Notes: generated by a model from the sequence alone, not told the origin. Shown: positions 52,780 through 62,581, numbered from the stretch's first letter. The stretch is DNA of 64,000 nt from Stutzerimonas degradans (GCF_024448505.1 NZ_JAMOHV010000002.1:310001-374000), one strand, 5' to 3'. Numbers and translations are program-made.

Positions 52780-54663
52780 ATGGAAAAGAAAGATCAATGG
52801 AACATTGGCTACTGGATCGTCGCCGGCCTGTTGCTGCTGACGCTGCAGAACTACTGGCAGGCGGCCAAGACCGTCGAGCCCGTGCCCTACAGCGAATTCG
52901 AGAAGGCGCTGGCCGAGGGGCGCGTCGCCGAAGTGCTGGTGTCGGACCGCACGGTCACCGGGCGCCTGAAATCGCCGGACAGCCGGGGCAAGACCACCAT
53001 CGTGGCCACTCGCGTCGAACCCGACCTGGCCGAGCGGCTGTCCAAGTACGACGTGCCTTACGCGCGGGTGGTGGAAAGCACCTGGCTGCGTGATGTGCTC
53101 TCCTGGATTCTGCCGGCGGTGGCCTTCTTCGGCGTCTGGTTCTTCCTGTTCCGCCGCTTCGCCGAGAAGCAGGGCATGGGTGGCTTCCTGAGCATCGGCA
53201 AGAGCCGTGCCAAGGTATTCATGGAGAAGAACACCGGCGTGACCTTTGCCGATGTCGCGGGTGTGGATGAAGCCAAGGCGGAGTTGGTTGAGATCGTCGA
53301 TTTCCTCAAGAATCCGCAGGAGTATGGACGGCTCGGGGCGCGCATTCCCAAGGGCGTGTTGCTGGTCGGCCCACCGGGCACCGGCAAGACATTGCTGGCC
53401 AAGGCTGTTGCCGGCGAGGCTGCGGTGCCCTTCTTCTCCATCTCCGGATCAGAGTTTGTCGAGATGTTCGTCGGCGTGGGTGCGGCCCGTGTGCGCGACC
53501 TGTTCGAGCAGGCCCGCGGGCAGGCGCCGGCCATCATCTTCATCGACGAGCTGGATGCGCTGGGCCGCGCGCGCGGCGTCGGCGGCCCCATCGGCGGCCA
53601 CGACGAGCGCGAGCAGACCCTCAACCAGTTGCTCACGGAGATGGACGGCTTCGACAGCTCGGTCGGGCTGATCATCCTCGCCGCCACCAACCGCCCCGAA
53701 ATCCTCGACCAGGCGCTGCTGCGCGCCGGTCGCTTCGACCGTCAGGTGCTGGTGGACCGGCCCGACAAGAAGGGACGGCTGGACATCCTGAAAGTCCACG
53801 TCAAGAAGGTGACGCTGGCTCAGGATATCGATCTCGAACAGGTGGCGGCGCTGACCACCGGCTTTTCCGGCGCTGATCTGGCCAATCTCGTGAACGAAGC
53901 AGCGCTGAACGCGACGCGGCGCAAGGCGCAGGCTGTGGAACTGCAAGACTTCACCGCCGCCATCGAGCGCATCGTGGCCGGCCTGGAAAGGAAGAACCGT
54001 GTGCTCAATCCGAAGGAGCGGGAAACCGTGGCCTATCACGAGATGGGGCATGCGCTGGTGGCGCTGGCGCTGCCCGGCACCGATCCGGTACACAAGATTT
54101 CAATCGTTCCGCGTGGCATCGGTGCACTCGGCTACACCCTGCAGCGGCCCACCGAAGACCGATTTCTGATGACACGTGCCGACCTGGAGCACAAGATCGC
54201 CGTGCTCCTGGGAGGGCGCGCGGCTGAGAAGCTCGTGTTTGGCGAGCTGTCCACAGGGGCTTCAGACGATCTCGCGCGGGCCACCGACATCGCCCGCGAC
54301 ATGATTACGCGCTTCGGCATGGATGAGGGCTTGGGGTACGTTGCTTTTGAGGCACAGAGGCCGCGTTTTCTTGATGCGCCTGAACTGGTACAGGGTGGCT
54401 GCCGGGTAGCCGAATCGACTCAGACACGCATCGACCAAGCCATCCGTGACATCGTGATGGGTGTGTTTGATCGTGCATACCGAATTCTCGAAATCAACCG
54501 AGAAGTGCTGGAGCGGTGCGCGCGCGAACTGCTCGCACGGGAAACGCTGGATGAATACAGCATCCGGCAACTGACGCAGGGGCTACAGCTCGAATCCCCA
54601 TGTCACAGCAGCCCAACTGCCGGAGCCATGACTTCCTCTGTGTCCCAAGGACCCACCTCATGA
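52780..54663 (+). CDS. ftsH: FtsH-type membrane AAA+ protease of the TLQC
   Basis: The 627-residue protease starts [20 protein letters not shown], with a first membrane span at about 8-26 and a second at about 108-126. AAA+ Walker A is GPPGTGKT (197-204) and the zinc protease motif is HEMGH (420-424). It removes damaged membrane and cytosolic proteins. The tail after about residue 605 ([19 protein letters not shown]) is unlike housekeeping FtsH. Its stop overlaps the start of the thioredoxin remnant (ATGA). Confidence 0.93.
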   Translation: MEKKDQWNIGYWIVAGLLLLTLQNYWQAAKTVEPVPYSEFEKALAEGRVAEVLVSDRTVTGRLKSPDSRGKTTIVATRVEPDLAERLSKYDVPYARVVESTWLRDVLSWILPAVAFFGVWFFLFRRFAEKQGMGGFLSIGKSRAKVFMEKNTGVTFADVAGVDEAKAELVEIVDFLKNPQEYGRLGARIPKGVLLVGPPGTGKTLLAKAVAGEAAVPFFSISGSEFVEMFVGVGAARVRDLFEQARGQAPAIIFIDELDALGRARGVGGPIGGHDEREQTLNQLLTEMDGFDSSVGLIILAATNRPEILDQALLRAGRFDRQVLVDRPDKKGRLDILKVHVKKVTLAQDIDLEQVAALTTGFSGADLANLVNEAALNATRRKAQAVELQDFTAAIERIVAGLERKNRVLNPKERETVAYHEMGHALVALALPGTDPVHKISIVPRGIGALGYTLQRPTEDRFLMTRADLEHKIAVLLGGRAAEKLVFGELSTGASDDLARATDIARDMITRFGMDEGLGYVAFEAQRPRFLDAPELVQGGCRVAESTQTRIDQAIRDIVMGVFDRAYRILEINREVLERCARELLARETLDEYSIRQLTQGLQLESPCHSSPTAGAMTSSVSQGPTS

Positions 54664-54830
54664 GTGACAGCATGCATATCGTCTGCCCACACTGCCAATC
54701 CATCAATCGCGTGCCAGCCAACAAGTTGGCAGAGAAGCCCAATTGCGGACCGTGCAAGATGATGGCGCCGCAGTTCGAGCAGGCAGCCACCCTGCTTATC
54801 AGTTGTGCGATCCTTGAAGAAAGTGCGTAG
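54660..54830 (+). pseudogene. Thioredoxin of the TLQC, reduced by internal deletion
   Basis: The 56-codon frame starts [20 protein letters not shown], the zinc-ribbon N-terminus of a TrxC-like thioredoxin. It jumps at NCGPCKMMAPQFEQAA: the second zinc-ribbon CG is joined directly to the active-site CGPC, removing roughly 40 residues. The frame then leaves the family after EQAATLL and stops. The TGCGG shared by both Cys motifs suggests deletion by short homology. It cannot fold as thioredoxin. Confidence 0.8.
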
Positions 54831-54835
54831 CCGCG

Positions 54836-54934
54836 ATGCATAGCGACCCCAACCACACAATCTTTGACGAAATACGCTCCGAGTTGCAGAAACGTTGGAA
54901 CCTCTGTTTCACCCATAAGGAGCGTCACCTTTGA
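54836..54934 (+). CDS. Short ORF of 32 codons coupled to the c-di-GMP gene
   Basis: MHSDPNHTIFDEIRSELQKR starts 5 bp after the thioredoxin remnant and ends in TGA overlapping the TTG start of the next gene (TTGA). An AAGGAG inside its 3' end serves the next gene. It may be a leftover of the deleted region kept as a translational lead-in. No family recognised. Confidence 0.35.
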   Translation: MHSDPNHTIFDEIRSELQKRWNLCFTHKERHL

Positions 54935-57739
54935 ACGAGACGCCTCAAATCTCAGCCCGACACTGTGACCAGATTAACCAGAATGCCCATTCTGGCAGTT
55001 GGCATCTCGATCTTGGCTCGCAACTCCTCACTTGCTCCGATGAAGCCTGCCGCGTGCTCGGCCTGGATGTTGGTGCGCCAATAGCCTTCGAGCGATTCCT
55101 GCAGTGCATTCACCCTGAAGACCGCCCCCTCTTCGATAGGGCATGGGATGCTGCCATGTGCGGAAAGTCCCTTGATCTGTGGTATCGCATCGTCAGCGGA
55201 GGGCAGGTTCGCTGGATACACCTGCGGGCAACATTCAAGGGCGACGCCTCTGGTCGGCCCAGAGCGGCAGACGGGACGGTAGAGGACATCACCGATCTCA
55301 AGAGGATCGAGCAGGCGCTGAGCGCTATGCGCCTACAGCGAGAAGAGTTGGCCAGCCACGTTCCCGGTATGCTTTACCAATACCGTCTTCGTCCGGACGG
55401 CAGCTCGCACTTCCCTTATGCCAGCGCGAGGATACAGGAAATATACGGGGTTGCACCGGAGGATGTTGTTGAAGATGCCGCTCCTGCGTTCGCTGCGCTC
55501 CATCCTGAAGACCGCGACCGTGTGCATGAAACCATACAGGCGTCGGGGCAGTTACTCGCGCTTTGGCATGACGAGTACCGAGTGCAGTTTCCTGACGGTC
55601 GGGTGATCTGGGTCGAAGGCGAGGCGTCGCCTGAAGCCATGCCTGATGGGAGCATCCTCTGGCACGGCTATATCCATGATGTCACCTCACGCAGAAGATC
55701 CGCGGAAGAGCTTCGCCTTGCGGCTAAAGTTTTTGAGCACGCAGGAGAGGGCATCCTCGTTACGGACGCTCAAGGCCATATTGTCAACGTCAATCGGGCG
55801 TTTTCCGTGATCACTGGTTATGCGCGGGAGGAAGTAATGGGTCAGACACCTCGTCTGCTCGAGTCCGATCGCTATGACGATGAGTTCTATCAGACCGTTT
55901 GGCAGGCTCTGCGTGAGCACGACTATTGGCAACGGAGAGCTCTGGTGCCGACGCAAGAACGGCAGTCAGTTTGCCGCGCTGCTGACGATCAGTGCAGTCC
56001 CGGATATGCAGGGCAATATCGAGCATTACGCAGCCATGTTTTCCGACATCACAGCGCTGAAGGAAAACCAGCAACAGCTTGAACGCGTTGCTCATTACGA
56101 CCTGCTCACCGGCTTGCCCAATCGACTATTGCTTGGAGACCGCCTTAAGCAGGCCATTGCTCAGACACGTCGGCGTGGTATGCACCTGGTGGTTGTCCTC
56201 ATCGATCTGGATGGATTCAAGAAGGTCAACGACCAGCACGGCCACGCAGTCGGCGACAAATTGCTGTCCGTCCTGTCCAGGCGTATGACGCAAGTGTTGC
56301 GCGAAGGCGATACTTTGGCCCGTCTCGGTGGTGATGAGTTTGTCGCTGTTCTGGTCGACCTGCCGGATATTTCCCTCAGCGTACCGATTCTTGATCGCCT
56401 GATCGAGGTAGCTGCGCAGCCCGTACCGATTGGTGACGCATTGTGCGAAGTGAGCGCGAGTATCGGTGTGAGCTACTACCCGCAAGCCGAAGATATCGAC
56501 GCCGACCAGCTACTGCGGCAGGCTGACCAGGCCATGTATTTTGCCAAGCAAGCTGGCAAGAATCGATATCACGTTTTCGATACGGAGAAGGATCGTACGC
56601 TGCGCCTCCGGCACGAAGGATTGGACAGCATAGAGAATGCACTTGCCAATGGGCAGTTCCTGCTTTATTTCCAACCTAAGGTCAACATGCGCACCGGTGA
56701 GGTGCTGGGCGCCGAAGCCTTGATCCGCTGGCAACATCCGGCGCGTGGCTTGTTATCTCCTGCCTCCTTCCTACCCCTCATAGAGAATCATCCGCTCGGG
56801 ATTGCTGTGGGGAAATGGACCATCGAGGCTGCGCTGACCCAGATCGAAATTTGGCGCAAGGCCGGCCTAAATGTCCCGATCAGCGTGAATATCGATGCCG
56901 AGCACTTGCTGCAACCGGATTTCATCATGCATCTACGGGGTATGTTGTCACGACATCCCGGCGCCCAACCGCAAGACCTTGAACTGGAAATCCTCGAAAC
57001 CAGCGCCGTGGAGGACTTCGTTCAAGTGTCTCAGTCGATGGCGCTGTGCGAAAGGATGGGATTGCGTTTTGCCCTCGACGATTTCGGCAGCGGCTATTCA
57101 TCGCTGACCTATCTGAAGCGCCTGCCCGCGTACCTGCTCAAGATCGACCAAGGTTTCATACGCGACATGCTCGAGGACCCGGACGATATCGCCATCCTGG
57201 ATGCGCTACTGGCACTGGCAAGGTCGTTTGGCAGGAACTGCATCGCGGAGGGAGTCGAATCCATCAAGCATGGAGAAATTCTGCTGCGTCTGGGATGCGA
57301 GTGGGGCCAGGGTTATGCCATCGGGCATCCGATGCCGGTGCATGAATTCGAGCAATGGCTACACACCTGGCAGGTACCCTTATCCTGGAAGGGATTCAAA
57401 CCTGACAGTCGCGCCGCGCTGCCCGTGCCGTTCACATACGCCGACCACCGGGTCTGGATTTCCCAGATGATCGACTATCTGTCAGGCAAGACCCAAGTGC
57501 CTCCTCAATCCGAAACACTCCAATACTGGCGGGATCAAAGTGGTCGCCCGACGTTCTTCGGCAAAGATCCCAATGATCAGGTCGATGTCCTGCATCAGAG
57601 CATCCAGCAGTTAGCTCACACCCTGAGTGAAATGAAAAATGCCGGCCGTGTCGAGGCATTGAGGGCTGGCATCGACAAGTTGCAACATTTGCAGGCGGAT
57701 CTGCTGGGATTGCTGCCGCCGGACCAGAAGCCGGATTGA
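54931..57739 (+). pseudogene. PAS-GGDEF-EAL c-di-GMP enzyme, split by a one-base insertion
   Basis: From TTG 54931 (AAGGAG 8 bp upstream) the frame reads three PAS-like domains (SGSWHLDLGSQLLTC, MLYQYRLRPDGSSHF, GEGILVTDAQGHIVNVNRAF). It loses frame at an extra C near 55930: deleting it restores DYWNGELWCRRKNG. The second frame carries GGDEF (RLGGDEFVAVL), EAL (GAEALIRWQ), DDFGSGYSS, KIDQGF and EGVE, all intact, to 57739. The intact protein would make and/or break cyclic di-GMP in response to a signal. The C-terminal half could be translated alone from an internal start, or the break could be a sequencing error. Confidence 0.85.
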
Positions 57740-57925
57740 TACCATGCATGGGACGAAGGGTTGACGTGCAGGAGGCTGATCCACCCATCGGCGGCGCCAC
57801 GGGCGCGCAGGACATTATGCGCTGGGTGGCTTCGCAACTGCCTCGGCAATCCAGGTGCAATCGAGTCGTCTTCTCGGAACTCCCCGTTCCATTAACGTTT
57901 CATTGAAAGAGAGAGCGCAACGCTT

Positions 57926-58417
57926 ATGCATAAAGAATCTGGCCACACGGCCCTTGACGAGATGCGCTCCCAGTGGCGGTTGATGACGGTTTACGAGCGC
58001 TTCGAGCAGGTCATCGCACTCGTTCTGTCGGCGGTGATTGCCGTCATCATCGTGGTGTCGCTGTTCCAGCTTATCTCCATCGTCTTCACGCTGCTGGTCC
58101 TCGATGCCTTCAATCCCCTGGATCACAAGGTATTCCAGAGTGTGTTCGGCATGATCATGACGCTCTTGATCGCGATGGAGTTCAAGCATTCCATCGTGCG
58201 CGTGGCGCTGCGTCGGGACAGCATCATCCAGGTCAAGACCGTGATCCTCATCGCGCTGGCGCGCAAGTTCGTGATCCTTGACCCCGAGGTGAGCCCCGCA
58301 AAGATCGCCGCGCTGGCAGGCGCCACGCTGGCTCTGGGTGCAACCTACTGGCTGCTGCGCAAGCGCGACGACCGTGCCGCCGAGACCTCTGAGCATGCCC
58401 CGTCATCATCCCAGTGA
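57926..58417 (+). CDS. psiE: PsiE family membrane protein of the TLQC
   Basis: The 163-residue protein starts MHKESGHTALDEMRSQWRLM and has four hydrophobic segments (VIALVLSAVIAVIIVVSLFQ, VFTLLVL, VFQSVFGMIMTLLIAMEF and a last span near 135-150). The conserved motif MEFKHSI is present. It matches phosphate-starvation-inducible PsiE, a regular member of the TLQC/LHR. Function unknown. It overlaps the protease gene by 23 bp. Confidence 0.85.
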   Translation: MHKESGHTALDEMRSQWRLMTVYERFEQVIALVLSAVIAVIIVVSLFQLISIVFTLLVLDAFNPLDHKVFQSVFGMIMTLLIAMEFKHSIVRVALRRDSIIQVKTVILIALARKFVILDPEVSPAKIAALAGATLALGATYWLLRKRDDRAAETSEHAPSSSQ

Positions 58418-59360
58418 CCCGCGCGCGGCGTTGTTGCAACACCGCTGGCTCAACCGCCTGCAGACCGGGCTGTTGGTCCTGACTCTGATCGGGATTGCAG
58501 CCACCGCAGGAAGCCTGCTGTTCGGGGAAAGCGGCCTGTGGCTCGCGCTGTTTGCAGTTGCAGGCACGTTGTTGCTGGAACCGGCAGCCGCATCCGCCTT
58601 GACCCTGCGCCTGTACCGCGCGCGGGCCCTGCACCCGCACGAAGCCCCCGAGATTTGGGCCCTGTTGAGCGAGCTGTCCGCCCGTGCCGGTTTGCCCGCC
58701 ACGCCGGTGCCGCACTACGTGCCCAGTGCCGTCGTCAACGCCTTCGCCACCGGCTCGAAGCAGCATGCATCGATCGCCCTCACCGATGGCCTGCTGCGCA
58801 ACCTGAATTCGCGCGAACTGGCGGGTGTGCTCGCGCACGAGGTCGCGCACATCGCTAATGAAGATATGCGTGTCATGGGGCTGGCGGATTCCGTCAGTCG
58901 TCTCACGAGCCTGCTGGCTATGGTCGGACAGATCGCTATTGTGTTCAGCTTGCCCGCACTGCTGGCCGGCGCGGTGACGGTTAATTGGCCTGGACTGCTT
59001 CTGCTGGCCGCCTCGCCCCAGCTGGCCCTGCTCGCACAGCTCGGCTTGTCTCGCGTGCGTGAGTTCGATGCTGACCGCCTCGCGGCGGAACTGACCGGCG
59101 ACCCGCACGGGCTGGCGTCCGCGCTGGCGAAGATCGAGCGGGTCAGTCGCTCCTGGCGTGCCTGGCTGTGGCCGGGATGGGGCAATCCCGAGCCTTCCTG
59201 GTTGCGCACCCATCCGGCAACGCAAGATCGCATATCACGCCTGCTGACGTTGGCGCCTGAACCAGCAACAGCCTTGCCGTTTCACGCGCCCCATTTCTTG
59301 CCGGAATCCACTGTGACGCCGCGCCCGCCGCGCTGGCGCCCGAGCGGGCTATGGCGCTGA
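58395..59360 (+). CDS. HtpX-like M48 membrane metalloprotease of the TLQC
   Basis: The 321-residue protein starts MPRHHPSDPRAALLQHRWLN; an earlier in-frame reading from 58338 lies inside psiE. It has membrane spans at about 22-42 and 45-65, the zinc site HEVAH (148-152), further spans at about 175-215, and the third ligand region REFDADRLAAEL. It should cut misfolded inner-membrane proteins together with FtsH. It follows psiE and precedes degP with 24 bp. Confidence 0.86.
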   Translation: MPRHHPSDPRAALLQHRWLNRLQTGLLVLTLIGIAATAGSLLFGESGLWLALFAVAGTLLLEPAAASALTLRLYRARALHPHEAPEIWALLSELSARAGLPATPVPHYVPSAVVNAFATGSKQHASIALTDGLLRNLNSRELAGVLAHEVAHIANEDMRVMGLADSVSRLTSLLAMVGQIAIVFSLPALLAGAVTVNWPGLLLLAASPQLALLAQLGLSRVREFDADRLAAELTGDPHGLASALAKIERVSRSWRAWLWPGWGNPEPSWLRTHPATQDRISRLLTLAPEPATALPFHAPHFLPESTVTPRPPRWRPSGLWR

Positions 59361-59384
59361 TTGCCTATCACCAGGAGACTTCTC

Positions 59385-60536
59385 ATGGCCTACCCTGACC
59401 CGTACCCACGCCCCGCACCGGATCCCTTCATCCGGCGCTGGCTCGTCATCACTGCGTGCGTTGCAGCACTCATGCTGTTCTGGCAGTTCCTGCCCGCCAT
59501 CGAAGCCTGGTTCAGCCCGCGCCAAGCCGCTGAGCGCACCGTCACGCCGCGTGGCGATCTGGCCGCTGACGAACAGGCCACCATCGAACTGTTCGAAAAA
59601 TCACGCGCCTCGGTGGTCTACATCACCACCGCGCAGCTGGTGCGCGACGTCTGGACGCGCAATGTCTTCTCCGTGCCTCGTGGCACGGGATCGGGCTTCA
59701 TCTGGGACGACGCCGGCCACGTCGTCACCAACTTCCACGTTATCCAGGGCGCGTCCGAAGCCACCGTCAAGCTTGCCGACGGCCGCGACTACCAGGCCGC
59801 GCTGGTGGGGGCGAGCCCAGCGCACGACATCGCCGTACTCAAGATCGGCGTCGGCTTCAAACGCCCGCCTGCCGTGCCGGTCGGCACCAGCGCCGACCTC
59901 AAGGTGGGACAGAAGGTGTTTGCTATCGGCAACCCCTTTGGCCTGGACTGGACGCTCACCACCGGCATCGTCTCCGCGCTCGACCGCTCGTTACCGGGAG
60001 AAGCGGGCGGCCCGGCCATTGATCACCTGGTTCAGACCGACGCCGCCATTAATCCCGGCAACTCGGGCGGCCCCCTGCTCGATTCGGCCGGGCGGCTTAT
60101 CGGCATCAACACGGCGATCTACAGCCCCTCCGGCGCCTCGGCCGGGATCGGTTTTGCCGTGCCGGTGGACACCGTCATGCGGGTAGTGCCGCAACTCATC
60201 AAGTCCGGCAAATACATCCGCCCGGCGCTTGGCATCGAGGTGGACGAACAGCTCAATCAGCGCCTGCTTGCGCTGACGGGAAGCAAGGGCGTGTTCGTGC
60301 TGCGTGTCACCCCTGGTTCGGCAGCGCACAAAGCCGGACTCGCGGGTGTCGAAGTCACGCCGCAAGGCATCGTGCCCGGCGACCGCATCATCGGTGTTGA
60401 TGGCAAGGCGACGGACGATGTGGCCGAGCTGCTCGCGCGGCTCGACGACAGGAAGGTCGGCGATGTCGTGGTCCTGTCAGTGGAACGGGCCGGCAAATCG
60501 CGCGAGGTGCGTGTGGAGCTGCAACCCGGGAATTGA
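59385..60536 (+). CDS. DegP/HtrA-like periplasmic serine protease of the TLQC
   Basis: The 383-residue protein starts MAYPDPYPRPAPDPFIRRWL with CCAGGAGA upstream. One N-terminal membrane anchor (about 22-40) leads to a trypsin-like domain with His118 (TNFHVIQG), Asp148 (AHDIAVLK) and Ser227 (GNSGGPLLD), then one PDZ domain (about 285-380). A single PDZ and anchor is the DegS/AlgW-like layout, though it is called DegP in TLQC descriptions. It would degrade damaged envelope proteins. It is the last gene of the run. Confidence 0.9.
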   Translation: MAYPDPYPRPAPDPFIRRWLVITACVAALMLFWQFLPAIEAWFSPRQAAERTVTPRGDLAADEQATIELFEKSRASVVYITTAQLVRDVWTRNVFSVPRGTGSGFIWDDAGHVVTNFHVIQGASEATVKLADGRDYQAALVGASPAHDIAVLKIGVGFKRPPAVPVGTSADLKVGQKVFAIGNPFGLDWTLTTGIVSALDRSLPGEAGGPAIDHLVQTDAAINPGNSGGPLLDSAGRLIGINTAIYSPSGASAGIGFAVPVDTVMRVVPQLIKSGKYIRPALGIEVDEQLNQRLLALTGSKGVFVLRVTPGSAAHKAGLAGVEVTPQGIVPGDRIIGVDGKATDDVAELLARLDDRKVGDVVVLSVERAGKSREVRVELQPGN

Positions 60537-60769
60537 TTGAACTGAACCTGTGGATCAGGCGGTAGTGCAGCGTCGCGGCGATTGAGGCTCTCAGGTCTCT
60601 TCGGCCAGGTAGCGTTCCGCCTCAACCTCCGAAGTGTCGGATGCGATCTGTCTATCCGAATAGGCAAGCATGCAACGCCGGAACCTCTTGCCAATCATCG
60701 AAGGAGAAAGCGAGGCGCAATCCGCATGAGGTGGACACATGCCAGGAACGGAGCGAACAGGAGGCCGAA

Positions 60770-61678
60770 TTGGAACTCAGATTACTGCGCTATTTCGTTG
60801 CGGTCGCGGAAGAACTGCATTTCGCGCGAGCGGCCGAGCGCCTTGGCGTAGAACAATCGCCTGTGTCGCGCGCAATGCGCAATCTCGAAGCCACGCTCGG
60901 CGTGCAGTTGTTCGACCGCAGCGCGCACCAGACGCGACTGACCTGGGCCGGTCAAGTGTTCCTCGGTGAGTGCCGGCGTGTGCTGGCCACCGTGGAGCAG
61001 GCGGTGAGTGCCGCAAAGGCGGCGGCGCAGGGCTATCAGGGTTATCTGCGCATCGCCATCTGCGACAGCTTGGCGCAGCCCCACATTGCCACCTTGCTGG
61101 CGCGCAGCCGCGAGGAAGAGCCCGAACTGGAGATTCGCGTCTTCGAGCTGCCTTTCGCGCAGCAGCTCAAGGGCCTGCACAACGATCTGCTGGACATCGG
61201 CTTTGCGCTGTCGGACGCGGTGAGCGAAGGCCTTGTCGCCGAGCCCGTGTGGACCGATCCTCTGTCGGTGATTGTGCCCGTGCGCCACCCCTTGTTGGCG
61301 CACGCGGAAGTGCCATTGGATGAAGCCTTGAAGTTTCCGTTGGTACTGTGCCATCCGGACGCGGGATCGGGCTGCCACCACCAGATCCAGGCGGTGCTTC
61401 AAGGTGCGTCCAAGCCGCTCAAGCTGGTAGATCAGGTGACGAGCCTAGGCGTGATGCTGACTCTGGTCGGTGCCGGTTATGGCCTAGGTTTCGCCATTGC
61501 CTCGCAGGTGCAGACCCTGAACCGCCCCGACATAACCGTTCGCCCCTTGGCCGGCACGCCGCCCATGCTGTCCACCTACCTGCTGCGCCGCAGCGCCGAA
61601 CCCTCTGAGCCCATGAAGCGGTTTCTGCAGCGCGCCCGCGAGGAGTTCCTGCCAAAGGGAGATGAACCGGCCTCGTGA
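60770..61678 (+). CDS. LysR-family regulator at the right end of the TLQC cargo
   Basis: The start is taken as TTG 60770 with AGGAGG 5 bp upstream, giving 302 residues beginning LELRLLRYFVAVAEELHFAR; this matches the usual LysR start, unlike the 43-codon longer reading from 60641. The HTH is VEQSPVSRAMRNLEATLGV and the effector domain starts near residue 90 (RIAICDSLAQPHIATLLA). Same length and style as the LysR protein at 45317-46225. It lies 170 bp before the ICE attachment site. Confidence 0.87.
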   Translation: MELRLLRYFVAVAEELHFARAAERLGVEQSPVSRAMRNLEATLGVQLFDRSAHQTRLTWAGQVFLGECRRVLATVEQAVSAAKAAAQGYQGYLRIAICDSLAQPHIATLLARSREEEPELEIRVFELPFAQQLKGLHNDLLDIGFALSDAVSEGLVAEPVWTDPLSVIVPVRHPLLAHAEVPLDEALKFPLVLCHPDAGSGCHHQIQAVLQGASKPLKLVDQVTSLGVMLTLVGAGYGLGFAIASQVQTLNRPDITVRPLAGTPPMLSTYLLRRSAEPSEPMKRFLQRAREEFLPKGDEPAS

Positions 61679-61809
61679 CGTTGAGTGCTCGGGTACATTG
61701 GCAATCGCTGGCTGTCCATGGCTCGCACTGGACCTGCTCGGAGCGTGCGTTGACCAAGGGTGGTTTTTCAGTCCATAATTATGTCCATCTCGGTTCGCCG
61801 AGTGCGGAA

Positions 61810-61832
61810 AACTCGTTATCAATCAACGAGTT
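61810..61832. repeat. Inverted repeat next to the ICE attachment site
   Basis: AACTCGTT (61810-61817) and AACGAGTT (61825-61832) form an 8-bp inverted repeat with a 7-bp spacer, 15 bp inside the attachment core. It is a candidate binding site for the ICE integrase or an excisionase. No gene occupies 61679-61964. Confidence 0.5.
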
Positions 61833-61847
61833 AGGGACACGATGATG

Positions 61848-61865
61848 TTCCCTTCGCCCGCTCCA
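61848..61865 (+). other. attR: ICE attachment site: 18-bp copy of the tRNA-Gly 3' end
   Basis: TTCCCTTCGCCCGCTCCA equals the 3' end of Pseudomonas tRNA-Gly, the integration site of ICEclc, PAGI-2 and PAGI-3. The sequence to its left is not a tRNA body, so this is the repeat made at the far end of the integrated ICE. The intact tRNA gene and integrase would lie beyond the left edge of the window. I saw no second copy in the window. Confidence 0.88.
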
Positions 61866-61878
61866 GACACCACACGCT

Positions 61879-61905
61879 AAAGCCCTGTTTTTACAGGGCT
61901 TTTTC
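61879..61905 (+). terminator. Intrinsic terminator downstream of the tRNA-Gly end
   Basis: AAAGCCCTG-TTTTTA-CAGGGCTTT followed by TT is a 9-bp stem with a T-run on the plus strand. It probably ended the tRNA-Gly transcript before the ICE was inserted. It can also work for the minus-strand toxin-antitoxin pair, since an A-run precedes the stem. Confidence 0.78.
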
Positions 61906-61964
61906 GTTTCTGGCTTTTGGTGGTGTCGAAGAAGTGTCGAAAAGGACCAGCCGCTAGGCCGAGA

Positions 61965-62255
61965 TCAGACGGACGAAAGCGCCTGGATAACGTGCTTCGG
62001 ATCGTTATGAATAGCGCGCAGCAGCGCCTTGGCCGGACCGGTAGGTTCGCGTCGGCCTTGTTCCCAATTGCGCAGCGTGCCGAGCTGAACATCGATCATC
62101 GCCGCAAACTTGGCCTGAGTCAGCCCGGTTGCCTTGCGGATTTCCTTCACCTGCAGAGCATCCACGGTGAACTCCCGCGAAGGCTGTCGCTCGCCTCGCC
62201 GGATCTCGTCCATCTGCTGGACGCTTTCCAGAAGGTCTTCAAAGAATTTGCTCAT
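61965..62255 (-). CDS. HigA/NadS-like HTH antitoxin
   Basis: The 96-residue protein starts MSKFFEDLLESVQQMDEIRR and has a Xre/Cro-type HTH (VKEIRKATGLTQAKFAAMI, LGTLRNWEQGRREPTGPAKA). It follows the RelE/HigB-like toxin by 5 bp, the toxin-first order of HigBA systems. It would neutralise the toxin and repress the pair. It lies just outside the ICE attachment site, between it and the phage integrase. Confidence 0.85.
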   Translation of the reverse strand: MSKFFEDLLESVQQMDEIRRGERQPSREFTVDALQVKEIRKATGLTQAKFAAMIDVQLGTLRNWEQGRREPTGPAKALLRAIHNDPKHVIQALSSV

Positions 62256-62260
62256 GGTGA

Positions 62261-62575
62261 TTACCTCCACCGTTCGATGATTTGCTTGAGCACCTTGCGC
62301 TCGTCTGCCGTCAGGTCGTCCTTCTCGTTCTTCGGATAGATCAGCAGCAATGCGATCTGCGAAGCCGCCGTGAAGTGGTAGTAGATGACCCTGGACCCGC
62401 CTCGCTTGCCGTGACCGCTAGACGCAACGCGGACCTTGCGAATGCCGCCAGTACCTTCAATCACATCGCCCATGTCCGGCCGGTCAGCCAGTTGGCGCTG
62501 AAACTCCGCGTAGCTGTCATCGCTAAGCAGATCCCGCAGGCGCTTGGTGAAGATCGGTGTCTCGATAAAGATCAT
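62261..62575 (-). CDS. RelE/HigB-like toxin
   Basis: The 104-residue protein (MIFIETPIFTKRLRDLLSDD) has GDVIEGTGGIRKVRVASSGHG, KRGGSRVIYYHFTAASQIAL and the C-terminal KVLKQIIERW typical of RelE-type mRNA interferases of the HigB/toxin-of-NadS branch. The basic residues around GKRGGSRVIYY are those used for RNA cleavage in the family. The pair may stabilise the neighbouring prophage. The antitoxin follows. Confidence 0.85.
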   Translation of the reverse strand: MIFIETPIFTKRLRDLLSDDSYAEFQRQLADRPDMGDVIEGTGGIRKVRVASSGHGKRGGSRVIYYHFTAASQIALLLIYPKNEKDDLTADERKVLKQIIERWR

Positions 62576-62581
62576 AAGCGA

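Noticed and set aside
61833-61865. A complete tRNA-Gly gene at the attachment site
   Set aside because: Only the last 18 bases match; the sequence upstream cannot fold into the D and anticodon arms.
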